From: Gnetum montanum
Taxonomy: Eukaryota > Streptophyta > Gnetopsida > Gnetales > Gnetaceae
Direction of reading: 5' to 3'
DNA: 64,000 bases
NCBI GenBank assembly: GCA_015680685.1
Contig: MNCI01034009.1
Coordinates: 880,878 to 944,877 of the forward strand
Translations under genes and position numbers: made by a program
Shown here: positions 11,744-22,033 of the stretch, in pieces
Numbering within the stretch: the stretch's first letter is position 1
Layout: each line of letters begins with the position of its first letter
The notes under the pieces: model-generated
What the model was told of the DNA's origin: nothing
Databases searched by the model: none
Seen by the model: only the letters and a program-made list of their open reading frames with translations

Positions 11744-13510
11744 CTACATTATGCTGCAGCTGCAAGATAAAGTCTCTTCCTCCTCCTCATCCACGTCTGA
11801 CTCTGTTTCACTGCACGCAAAATAGGTAGTTTAACATCATTAAAATTACATCATTGAAAAGTTACAAGACTAAATGGTTGGTCAAAGAATTCCAGCTTCA
11901 AATTACCAGGAAAATACAGATCATGAGATAAGGCAAAGATCTGCGGACCGCGGAAATGGAAAATACCATTTTATTTTATAAACCGTAAAACCCCTTCATT
12001 AATTTTATTGGTGTAGTTTTGTGTAAACCCCTTTCATTCACCTTTGTTAATGTAGTTTTGAGCCATTTTCGCTTGTCCACTGTGAATAAGTTTGATTCCA
12101 ATCAGATCTCGCTAATTAAGTTCACATACTCATGATAGAAAATGGCAAATGGATTAATCTTCCTATAGAAAAATGTACATGCACAATTTGTGAATCAACA
12201 GCTCTTAAGGATGAGTACTATATCATCTCCACCGACAATATAATATTGCAGCAAAAGAGTTTGTATGACTTATTTTTGTTACATCCAATGGTGCTTGGCC
12301 AGTGTGTTGAATCTATGAATGTATTGTCTGTCCAATAGATCATTTTTAGTCTTTAGATGTAATAAGATCTTCAGTTTCAATTTCATAATTATTTACAAAT
12401 CCATATATTTTATTTGCAAACATGCTCTCCTACAGCCCATTACTCTGCTAATAGTTCAATGGGGACATGGCAGAATTCTAGTATTATGGTTGATTTGTTC
12501 CAAATGTTAGGAAGAACCCTGTTAATTTTTTTAATAATGTTTTCAAAACTAGTTGCAGGTACATTCCTACTGTCCAATGCATCCAGAGGGTCTATGGTCT
12601 TAATAAAGTTTCAGTTTCAGTATCAAGATTGAAAGCCCAAAAGCACAATTTCATAAAAAATGGGAAAACCCATCAGAAAATGCAAAAAATGAACAGCAAC
12701 ATGGTTCCAAATAAGTTTTTGCCCTGATCATGCATTAAAGCCTTATATATGTCAAGAAGAATTTTAAATATAAATGTTCCCAATGCCTAGTGATTGAATA
12801 ATTTAGATTCAGTGGAAAAAACCTAATAGATTAAAATGAGCTTTCTATTCCCTTAAACAACGAATTCAAGATTACTGTACAAAGATGGCAGAAAAAACAT
12901 GCAACCCAAAGGTCTTTGGAACATGTTATGACGGGGAAAACATTCAATCGATAAGAAAACAGGCACAGAATAACGGATTAGTATACATAAATGAAATCTT
13001 GAAGCAAAGTTAAGAAACATTTTCTAATTTTCTCTGTCATATCAAATTTCACCTAAATCATGAGTATCATCAGGAACCCACAAACTTCATAACGAAACAA
13101 GCAAACATCTCGTGTAATTAGAGCAGGAAAATAATGTGAAAATTTAAATTACATAAAGATCTGGTATAAACCTTCCTCAATCAAAAAACATTTTTACCAA
13201 ACCAAAACATACGACGAATACGACATGCAATTTCACCTCATTCATGCCTTTCATAGAAAACCACAACACCCGTAACCGAAACGTCATGCAAAATCTCAAA
13301 AAATTTCTTCAATCATAAACATTTTCGAAAACCCACAGAATTCTTGGGCGAGATTACCTCGGGGCAAAGTTGTGGACGGAAGTGAGAGCTTTCCCATGGC
13401 AGTCATTCCACTGAACCTTCCGCTTCACAGAATTCACAGATTTCTCAGCATTTCGCATAAGATCTACGCGCAAATCATTTGAATTCTTGTCTACAAGCAA
13501 ATGTTGGCAG
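11744..13510 (-). CDS. Host gene, small conserved plant protein with CaaX-like C-terminus (partial)
   Basis: Two minus-strand exons are visible. The upstream exon runs from the gap edge at 13510 to 13358 and ends at a GAG/GTAATC donor. The last exon is 11810-11744 after a TTGCGTGCAG acceptor. The 1547-bp intron splits an AGT serine codon and the frame stays open across it. The product has a basic, Leu/Lys-rich stretch with motif VQWND, then an acidic run (ETESDVDEEEEE), then ends CSCSIM and TAG. The last four residues, Cys-Ser-Ile-Met, fit a CaaX prenylation box. From memory, a small uncharacterised plant family has the same order, VQWND then acidic run then Cys-x-x-Met; I know no function. 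The start codon is in or beyond the assembly gap. Splice sites, frame and composition together make this the best host gene in the window. Confidence 0.72.
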
Positions 13511-13673
13511 NNNNNNNNNNNNNNNNNNNNNNNNNNNNNNNNNNNNNNNNNNNNNNNNNNNNNNNNNNNNNNNNNNNNNNNNNNNNNNNNNNNNNNNNNN
13601 NNNNNNNNNNNNNNNNNNNNNNNNNNNNNNNNNNNNNNNNNNNNNNNNNNNNNNNNNNNNNNNNNNNNNNNNN
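13511..13673. other. Assembly gap, 163 N
   Basis: Unsequenced bases within or next to the 5' part of the host gene. Open frames that cross it are artefacts. Confidence 0.99.
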
Positions 13674-14036
13674 AAAGAATGAAAACCTCAAAAAAAATTA
13701 AAAAAAAAAAATCCAAAACCGTTACTCTCTTTTCATTTATCAATGCATTCAAAAAAAATTTAATATTATTATTATTATTTTTAGGTCCAACATCCCCACT
13801 ATATATCTTAGGGTATAGGGTATACTTATGTTTCTATTTAAGATTCTAATACCTTATTAAAGAGATAGATATCAAATACTTCCTTGGTAAATTTGAGTAT
13901 CCCAACCACTCTAGTATACCCTTAAGTTAAAACTCTATACCCATAGCATTTTACCTTTTTAGTTTTATTGGTGAAATCTCTAAGCCTATATTCTCCACCA
14001 TAATTTCAACTTCTAATCCATTTTGTTTCTTCAATA
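13674..14036. other. Upstream flank of host gene, AT-rich
   Basis: Starts with poly(A)-rich sequence against the gap. It may hold the promoter or a 5' intron of the minus-strand host gene, but no motif decides this. Confidence 0.4.
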
Positions 14037-14056
14037 TAAGATTAAGCTCTTGAGTC

Positions 14057-14204
14057 GGGGGTGTTGGAATCTAAAATAATTGAAACATAGGTCGACCCCA
14101 AGATTTATAGAAGTTTATATAACTCATTGCTACCTGGTAGAATTAAACTTGTGACCTGAGGTTACTGCGCTAAGACCTGTACTACTAGGCTAACACCTCA
14201 TTGT
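14057..14204 (-). mobile_element. tRNA-derived SINE (copy 3), long target-site duplication
   Basis: Read on the minus strand it begins ACAATGAGGTGTTAGCCTAG (A-box-like) with a B-box-like AAGTTTAATTC further on, and ends in a C-rich ACACCCCC. It is bracketed by TAAGATTAAGCTCTTGAGTC (14037-14056) and TAAGATTAAGCCCTTGAGTC (14205-14224), a 20-bp duplication with one mismatch. The duplication length is typical of LINE-mobilised SINEs. This is the best-bounded copy. Confidence 0.8.
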
Positions 14205-14384
14205 TAAGATTAAGCCCTTGAGTCACAAGCATCACAGGTGAGTTATTTTCATTCATAATACTCCATCTACACTTTCTTTGGTAAACTCTTGTTCAGAAGG
14301 ACCCATCATCTCATAGTGCAATTGTGAAATAAGTTTATCCAAAAGGGGATTTTTATGCATCTAAACATCATTTCATTTTCCATC

Positions 14385-14480
14385 TCATGAGCAATGAGGT
14401 ACCCCTACGTCCAACCATACAAATCACTAAGGTGTTCACACGCAATCCAATCAAATTCCATGGACCTATAGTTCTCCGGT
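14385..14480 (-). repeat. X- element 3' LTR, left piece
   Basis: Reverse complement of the end of a TGATGA-family LTR. It is cut at 14480 by element B. Its continuation is the inverted spacer at 40772-40857 and then 49396-50077. Order and sequence match the related LTR X+ at 62123-62318, for example ACTATAGGTCCATGGAATTT. Confidence 0.8.
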
Positions 14481-15271
14481 TGATGAGTGGCAAGGTACCC
14501 CTACACTCAACCATACGAATATGAGTGTTTCACGCGCGATCTGGTCGAACTCCGCAGATGGACTAGTTGTGGTATCTAGACAGTTATCCTTAGGTCGCAG
14601 TTCACTATCTTCCCATCTAGACTAGTGTTAACTTTGTCACGTATGGTTTAGTCTAGAATGAGGTGTATGATGTGTTCCTATACTAATGCTACTCCTGGGT
14701 GTAATGGAAAATGATATTAACTAAGCTAATGGAGAGAGGGTGAGAGAGAATCTAAGCTAGCCTAAGTGCGATGAGCATCTGTTCCTCAATCATCCGCACA
14801 CATCTTGGACCTCGTGCACGACTACCACTAAGATTACCAAGCGTAGATCCTAGGTACGCTACTGGGTTACCAAGTAGTCACACTTAAATGCTCATAATCA
14901 AGTCATACTCATTCCGCGTTAACAGGAGTTTAGGGTGAAGAGATATTAACTAAGAAAGCAATAAATAACAATTAAATAATTAATTAAACTAAGTGAATGT
15001 TGCAATGATGAAGTAATCTTGATCTTTATTTCCGGTCATGTGCATGTCCAAGTACATCAAACTCGAATAAGGATGTCGTATAATTACAATCACCACACTG
15101 CGGGCATGCACTAGGAGAAAAGGATTAAGAGAAGAACTACTTAAAACTAAATACTTTAAGCTAAGAACTATAAACTAACTATCAGATCTGTCTACCTCTT
15201 ATTTATAAATGAGGAGATAGGCTGCGATATCGCGTATGCGATATCGTGACCAACAAAATGATAACTCATCA
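14481..15271 (-). repeat. Element B 3' LTR
   Basis: 791 bp, with TGATGAGTGGCAAGG at the left end and GATAACTCATCA at the right. On the minus strand a TATAAATA box precedes the CTACCTC stretch near 15200, and GATATCGCG-type palindromes lie in U3. The polypurine tract, seen on the plus strand as TACCCCCACGACTGAATA, follows at 15272. Confidence 0.9.
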
Positions 15272-15462
15272 TACCCCCACGACTGAATAAAAACTCATCC
15301 TCGACTTACAGTGAGAACAAGCTCTGTTGATTAGACAGTGGATAGGTATGGGATTATTGAATGGTGAAAATGGGTTCATGCTGCAATGTAGAATCAGAAT
15401 AAAATTGAGACACAACACAAAGAATGCGGAAGGAAATCCTACAGCTACAAAATTGATGGAAC

Positions 15463-17563
15463 TCATGTAGTTCCTGGTGGTGGTGGCTCCTCCATGGGTG
15501 CTTTTCCCTTGTCTTGTGCTCCAAGTCTTGGGACTTGATGGCGTTGAAGTATGGCCTGGAGTTTCTCCTCAATTTGGGGATCTTGCGCTGTCCATGCTAA
15601 TGTTCCGATGTTTGATGGAGTCGGCACCTCCCATGGGCAGGGTAGTTACGGAAACATTTGACTTACCTTGACATACCAAGTCGCAAACACCTGTCATTCC
15701 TCCTCATAGGCTCTAGCTTTGTCTCTATATTTTTGGAAGTCTGCAAGCCGTTGAGCCAAATCTGTTGCGACACTTTTTTGTCCCTGGTAGCTTGCTTTAA
15801 CCACCTCAAGTTCAGAATTTGCAATCTCCAGTTTTTGTAATATCTTCTTGCCTTCTGCAAATTCTGTTTCATATTTGTTGTAGGTGGTGGCTACCTGTTG
15901 CTCGAGCTCTGTTCTCAGGCACCTTGCTGTTAACATGGCAAGGTTGGCATACCACAGGTTTGCTAACTCCATGTATTCTGTAAGGTCTTGGATCTGCAGG
16001 TTCTGGTTCTTAACTTCCGCTTGGTGGGCCAATGCATATGTGTCCAGTATGGCCTACCAGTCAGTGTATTGAGCACTGATAACATTGATGTACGCCTTGG
16101 CCATACGGATCTCCTTCTCAATGATTTGTTTGTACATCACCACCTGGTCTCGGAAGTGCTCCTTTAGCTTTTCATGTCGTTTAGCCTCATTTTGCCACGC
16201 GCTTATTTCAATAGTTGTCTTTTGGCGGATGGTGCGTACCTTCTCCATTGAGAGGGTTTGATTCTCCCTGGCTAAACGGTTCATGTCTTGGTTGACTCGG
16301 ATGAATTGTTCTCGCAACTGATGGAAATGTTCTTCGAGAACATTCTTTTGCTTTTCCACAGTGGTCAACCGAAGGTTATCAGCAACAAGTTGCTTGTTTT
16401 CATCTTGTAAGGCCTTGAGTGCCTTTGTATGCGCATGGGTTTGCGCTTGTGCTGCAGAGGCATCCNCCATGCGCATACAAAGGCACTCAAGGCCTTACAA
16501 GATGAAAACAAGCAACTTGTTGCTGATAACCTTCGGTTGACCACTGTGGAAAAGCAAAAGAATGTTCTCGAAGAACATTTCCATCAGTTGCGAGAACAAT
16601 TCATCCGAGTCAACCAAGACATGAACCGTTTAGCCAGGGAGAATCAAACCCTCTCAATGGAGAAGGTACGCACCATCCGCCAAAAGACAACTATTGAAAT
16701 AAGCGCGTGGCAAAATGAGGCTAAACGACATGAAAAGCTNTCCGAGATCTGTTGTGACCAAGTGCTCTCCCCTCCTCCTGTATGGATGGACACTTCACCC
16801 CTTGCACGATCTAAAGAAATCATGGGCTATATGGCATCATCGATGACACGAAAGAGATTTGCATCATCACGACTTCCCCAACTGATCATCTCAATGATGT
16901 CCCTGAGATGGCTCATAAATGGTCTGTAATCTTGCGACGGCGGTGGTTAATCTTGGCCTGTGATGGGCCCTGCTTCTTGTTGTTGGTTGGGTCCCGTACT
17001 TGAAAGTTGGCTAGGTCTTGCAAGTTGAGTTGCAGTTGGCCTCGCCATCTATTCTTTTTCTTGTTCTGGTCCCAGCATCTCACTAGTGATTTTCCTTGTG
17101 GCTGGGGGCTTTAACAATTCAGCATATGAAGCATTTTGGGCTTTTCGGAGGACATCATTGATGTATCCTTTGATACTAGCACATCGGCATAGCTTCTTGA
17201 TAAGGCAAGTGAAGGGCAACGCCATCTTCCCTGTCTTCCGTTCTTCGAACCGCCTTAGGATCTCTGTAAAGTATAGATGAGGCAGGTTAACATTAACCTT
17301 TCCCATCAATACTGCACATCCCCTTACCACATATGTTGAAATCCTTTTTAGGCCCTTCATGGGGAGGAGGTGATACGTTCCAATTTTGAAATAGATCCTC
17401 TCTTTTGTTGTCAACTATCCAAATGTCTTATCCTTGCCATATGCCCTTTCCAACCAAACTCGTCGTGCATCAGGGTCTGAACGGGTAGATAATTGAGCAA
17501 CCTTTGGCCCTATATTCGGAAGGTTTAATACTTCTAAGATGGCCTGAATAGAGAAGTTGACTG
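15463..17563 (-). pseudogene. Element B ORF2, C-terminal part (mobile-domain-like and coiled coil)
   Basis: Continues the frame begun at 35928, which the Tat insertion interrupts. From 17563 downward come a mobile-domain-like segment (motifs RVWLERAYGKDKTF and LPFTCLIKKLC), a Gln/Pro-rich linker, then a Lys/Glu/Gln-rich coiled coil, ending at a TGA at 15463. The domain resembles the plant 'putative transposon protein' family (Pfam PF20167, from memory). Relative to its sister in D, about 560 bp of linker and coiled coil are missing and replaced by an inverted copy bounded by single Ns. Several in-frame stops. Function unknown; a structural, Gag-interacting or chromatin role is only a guess. 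Confidence 0.75.
16166..16740. repeat. Perfect inverted repeat bounded by single Ns, probable assembly artefact
   Basis: Bases 16467-16739 are by eye the exact reverse complement of 16166-16438, and lone N characters sit at 16466 and 16740. Sister element D has about 560 bp of unique sequence here. Perfect identity inside an old, decayed element, plus the single-N joins, points to a misfilled gap. Confidence 0.85.
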
Positions 17564-19122
17564 TGTAACGACGGAAAATGCCAGCAGCTGGAAAATACCG
17601 AACACAATCCCGTGTACACAATTTTAACCACGGATCCGTGCGAGGGCTATGCTGGAAAAACGAATCCGCGGCGCCCTGAACGGTCTTGTCGATCGGACAG
17701 GGACTTACTAATCAGTAAACTGATGAAGATTACGTATATTTCGTGGAACGATATGATTCGGCGATGTGCGAAATGAGAGAAAAGTGATGTAGATGAATGG
17801 TAACGGTGATGATAGCATCAACACGACAACTGGAATCAGACATGAGAGAAACGCGTAATTGCAAGATCTATAGTTTGACTTGGGAAAATAAGTATTTTGT
17901 ATATTCAAGTTGCACTGGGGAGACCCCGAATGTTTTGTACAAGCAAACACAAAGTAACAAGAAACAAGCAAACTGTCTGAGTAGAAGTGCAGAATAGAAT
18001 CCGATCTACCTTGTAGGCTGGAGAAGGGATGCAAGGAAGGTCAAGTTCTAACGTCTATTGATCAACTGCTTCTGATCAATAGAAACTCACAAACCACACC
18101 AGATGATGTCTGGATCTTTGATCTGCTCCTTTTGCCTTAGGTAGTCTCTGCTCGGATCTGCCGATGCTCAAGCCAAGTGTCTCTTGTCTCTGCCGGAAGG
18201 TGATGCTGTCAACAATTGCCAAAGTGCCGCTCTCTCTGTCTCTGCTCAAAGTGGTAAGTGCTCTTGTGCTTAGAAAAATGTCTTTGCCTTTTTGATTTTC
18301 CAACCCACCAACCCCTGTATCTTTGTCAACTGGGGTATTTACAGGCTGCGACATCCTGTAGAAAAGGCGCAATCCTGATGACGTGTACTCCAGACATTTC
18401 GGGTACTGTTGACCTGACCTTTTTGTGTCAAACCTTGTTACCACGCACAATACGCTCGTTTGCGTATTGTGCGTGTGAAGAACAGATGCGCGTCGGGCAT
18501 GTTTCAACTATCTTTAGGTTATATTACGCTCATTCGCGTTGCGTTGCGTACAAGAGCGTAACATAACATGGAAGATAACTGATTCAAGCTGTTTTACGCT
18601 CGTTTACGCAGCCACGCATAATGAAGCATAAACAATGTTTAGCTTGGCGATGCAATACGCTACGATACGCTTCGTTGCGTATGATGAGCAATCTGCATGC
18701 CAAAAGAAGAGGGTTGATCTGTTGCACTTCCTTAGACTTTTCCTTTGACTGTTTTGGAGCTCATTACGCTGCCGTGCGTAACAGAGCGTAAACCTGGCCT
18801 TAAACAAAAGCCTTAGCAAAATATGCGAGAAGTCGCATGTTACACTGCTCAAGCCTCTCCTTGTGCCGAAGTAAATAGCCTTCTGATGCCGGATTATGTT
18901 TGAACAGAATCATGCTAAGCACTATTACGCTGTGTCGCGTGATATAGCGTAAACAGAGATAGCATAGAAAGATTAGGAATCTGCACAGGAAGTCGAAGAC
19001 TTGATGCTATGCACCTCTTGGTCTTGCTCTGTCTTATTCTCCTTTCTGGAATTCTGACATGCGCCCTCGCCTGAATTGCGAATCTTTGCCTGAGGCCGAC
19101 TCGCAATTTTCACGGTGTTTCA
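17564..19122 (+). repeat. Tat element 5' LTR
   Basis: 1559 bp, TGTAACGACGG to GGTGTTTCA. By eye about 15 substitutions, mostly transitions, and one small indel separate it from the 3' LTR in the first 290 bases. It has repeated TTACGC/GCGTAA motifs (18520-18955), a 14-bp-stem palindrome at 18442-18475, and TATTTACAGG at 18336-18345 where the 3' LTR has TATTTATAGG. A TGG begins two bases beyond the end (19124), but the primer tRNA cannot be identified. Confidence 0.93.
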
Positions 19123-20262
19123 ATGGCCCCTCTTTGTTGACGGTTAGAGGGCTGGCCCGAAAGACGTCGACAAAGAATACGAAACACCGGATTGGTAGAA
19201 GCACCAACAACATCCCTCAATGGCTACTTGAGCGTTGCCCTGTCAACATGGAAGAGCAAAGCTGGAGGGAATGAGAGATAGAATGACATAGTAGGAAACA
19301 GGTTCGGGGAAGATGTAAAAGGAGTCAGGATGGTAGGAGTTGTGGAATACACTTACTGAACGCATAGAAACGTACGCACACTTATGTCAACAGGAATGCT
19401 TTCAGACGAGCATAGCGCATCAGCCTGAGATTTCTCTGTTACCGATTATAGCAGGAATGCTTGCAAAAGGAGCACGGCGCATCACTTCCGCGATATCTCT
19501 GCTACAGCGCTTAACCGTGTTATGGGCTTGGTTGTAGTGCGAGTGTGAAAGATGGGTGTTTGTGTATGAAGCTTTTGCATACAGGAAGCAGGTGGTAGGG
19601 ATGAGGGCTAAGGGTGGGATGATGAGAGGTATAGGCATGCAGTTCTAAGTGGTTGGGAAAACCTGAGCAGCCATTTCAAAATGCTGTTGTTCTTCACTGC
19701 TCAGATGAACGCACCTTTGACCGACATCCTCGAAACAAGTAGCCTGCAACCACAGAAGAAAATAGAAAATGCCATTGCTCATGCGAACAAGAGGCGAGGT
19801 TGTTGAAACGAGCGCCATTTGATGCGAGATAGGGCGCTTGGGCCGTGAAGAAGGAGCTATAGCATGAGGCCAGAACCTTCCATCTCGACGCTCAGCCCAG
19901 CATATAGTCGCTGAAAGGCATCAGACACAGTGCAGCTAACTGGTTGTGCAGGGAACTAGCTAGCTGAATTTGCGAAGCTGACATCCAATAACGATGATCG
20001 ACGGAGGTCTTCGAGGTCGTTGTCAACGAGGATTTCGTCGAGGCTTCGGCTGGCGAAACTAAACCCTCAGGCATACCACCGCTGCAGTGGGCGTAGTGAC
20101 GACATCTCCGAGGGGTCAGTAGCATGCCTCTCAGCTCGTCCGAGGAATCAGTAGGATGCCGGTGGGGTGGTGACGCTGAGATTGTCCCAGCATCCCACCC
20201 CGTCCGTCGCACAGCTATACAAGGATGATCACGCTCGCTTGATTTGGATGTCAGCAGTCTGT
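19123..20262 (+). other. Tat element leader, unrecognised
   Basis: GC-richer than the flanks. Some Tat/Ogre elements carry an extra ORF before gag, but no frame here is convincing. Short frames on both strands (for example 19892-20212 minus) have no recognisable domain. Confidence 0.5.
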
Positions 20263-20760
20263 AAGTTCCAGTTTTAAGTCCTGGTAGACTGTCGTTGCTG
20301 GTTTTAAGTCTCAGCAGACCATGGTCCCAGTTTAAAGTCTGGGCGGACCGAGAAGTGCTAGTTTTACGTCGTAGCGGACGGTGGTGTGTCTGATTTATGG
20401 TCTCAGCAGACCGTGCTGTGGATGTCAGTTTCGTGTCATGACCCAGAGACAGATCTGTGTTGGTTTTACGTCTCAGCAGACGGCTACTTACCTGTGTCAG
20501 TTTAGCGTCATGGGGGACAATCGGTGCCAGTTTAGCGTCGTGGCGGACACGTGCAACAGATGCCAGTTTTTCGTCTTGGCGGACCTATACAACATTTTCA
20601 ATTTTACGTCGTAGCAGACGGTTACAACTTGCTAGTTTAGCGTCGTAGCGGACGGTCAGTGCCAGTTTAGCGTCGTGGCAGACGCGTGCAAAGAATGCTA
20701 GTTTTACGTCATAGTGGACGATGGTTGCCAGTTTAGCGTCGTAGTGGATGAGTATTGCCA
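20263..20760. repeat. Minisatellite in the Tat leader, about 12-14 degenerate copies
   Basis: The motif GCCAGTTTAGCGTCGTAGCG followed by GACGG recurs every 35-45 bases with variants (CAGTTTTAAGTCTCAGCAGAC, GTTTTACGTCTCAGCAGACG). Spacing varies because the linkers differ. Tat/Ogre elements are known to carry internal tandem repeats that can seed satellites. Confidence 0.85.
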
Positions 20761-20799
20761 TACCTGCTGTTGACACCGTAGATGCTGCTAAATGTAATA

Positions 20800-21570
20800 C
20801 CGCTTCAGATACACATGATTTACAGGATTTGGTAGTTTATTGCCGTTGACGTCTGCTAACTTGAATGCTCCGTTGCTGTACGCGTCAACCACCAAGAAAG
20901 GGCCTTCCCAGTTTGCCGAGAATTTGCCTACTGGTTCGCGCACGGCCTTGAGAACTAGATCTCCTTTCTTGATCGGGTGCTGCTGAAGGTTGCGACGATG
21001 CTTCTGTCTCTGGTTATCTTGATACTTTTCAATCGTACCAAGCTTCTGTATTCACTTCTCTTCTACTGAATCCAAATCCGCGATTCGAGACTCGGTGTGT
21101 TGAGCCTCATTTATAACCATGGAGAGGACCATTCTCAGAGAAGGAATTTGCAACTTGAGGGGCAGCACTGCTTCAGACCCGTAAACAAGGCTATAGGGCG
21201 TATTACCTGTAGCTATCCTACATGTAGTACGATACGCCCATAGCACATAGAGGATTTGTTCGTGCTACCGTCTTTTGTTGCTGTCCAGCATTTTCTTGAG
21301 CAGATTGATGATTACCTTGTTCGTTGCTTCAGCTTGACCATTCGCTTACGGGTAATAGGGGGAGGAAAAAGATTGTCTGATGCCCAGGTTATCACAGAAG
21401 GATTTGGTTTCCGTGCTATTAAACTGTGGCCCATTGTCGGTCACGATAGTCATCGGGAGACCAAATCTGGTTACTATATTGTCCAGGATAAAATGGCAAA
21501 TCTGTTGGGATGTGATCTTCCGTAGGGGAACAACCTCTACCCACTTCGTAAAATACTCAGTAGCGATAAT
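20800..21570 (-). pseudogene. Antisense integrase fragment in the Tat leader
   Basis: The reverse complement of about 32325-33075 of the same element: integrase core from the second half onward to the C-terminal domain. Reading on the minus strand gives MLWAYRTTCRIATGNT-type sequence that matches 32640-32720. It is closely similar to the downstream copy, with a degraded left end near 20800. It ends at a junction near 21570 where the orientation switches. It is not a functional gene. Confidence 0.85.
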
Positions 21571-22014
21571 TATGACGACGATATTAAAACTTACCTTCTA
21601 CAAGGCGAGCTACTGTCTGAATTGACACGCGTGTAGAAGGATGCAATTCACAAGTGGGCTAGGCAGTACGTCATCATGGGAGACAATACTTTTTGTAGAC
21701 GCTCTTTTGATGGCGTGCTGCTTACTTGCGTCGACAAAAACCAAGCGCAGCATATAGTCAGCGAAGTTCACGAGGGACTGTGCGGCGGCCACGTAGCACC
21801 ACGAGTGATGGCCCTAAAAATCCGTCGCTTAGGATACTACTGGCCACGCATGGAAAAAGATTGCCCGACGAAGGTTAAAACTTGTGACACGTGTCAGCGT
21901 CACATAAACCTCATCCACGTGTCACCTACAGAATTACATACAACGCAGATAACATGGCCATTTCAACGATGGGGACTGGACATTATAGGCCCCATCACAC
22001 CTCAAAGTCGCCGG
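21571..22014 (+). pseudogene. Sense integrase N-terminal fragment in the Tat leader
   Basis: Plus-strand copy of about 31876-32310 of the same element. It includes the HHCC zinc-binding region (HEGLCGGHVAPR, then CDTCQRH) and the first catalytic Asp context WGLDIIGP. It follows the inverted C-terminal fragment directly and stops about 20 bases before the gag start. A rearranged, partial integrase copy rather than a gene. Confidence 0.85.
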
Positions 22015-22033
22015 TTCTGATACCATTTAGATC

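Noticed and set aside
13354-13849. Several open frames across the N gap
   Set aside because: They exist only because Ns are read as open codons. Only the minus frame at 13358-13510 is supported, by a splice junction.
14481-15271. B and D duplications called absent, meaning the elements are chimeric
   Set aside because: Inversion of the 86-bp spacer explains both pairs with one mismatch each.
16429-16929. Plus-strand coiled-coil ORF in element B
   Set aside because: It is the reversed artefact segment between two single Ns; the true ORF2 is on the minus strand.
17564-19122. LTR frames of 100-140 codons on both strands (for example 18076-18507 minus)
   Set aside because: They are repeated in both LTRs and their amino-acid content fits no family; LTR sequence explains them.
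20263-20760. CRISPR-like array
   Set aside because: Repeat units are degenerate, spacers are not constant in length and there are no cas genes; it is a minisatellite in a plant retroelement.
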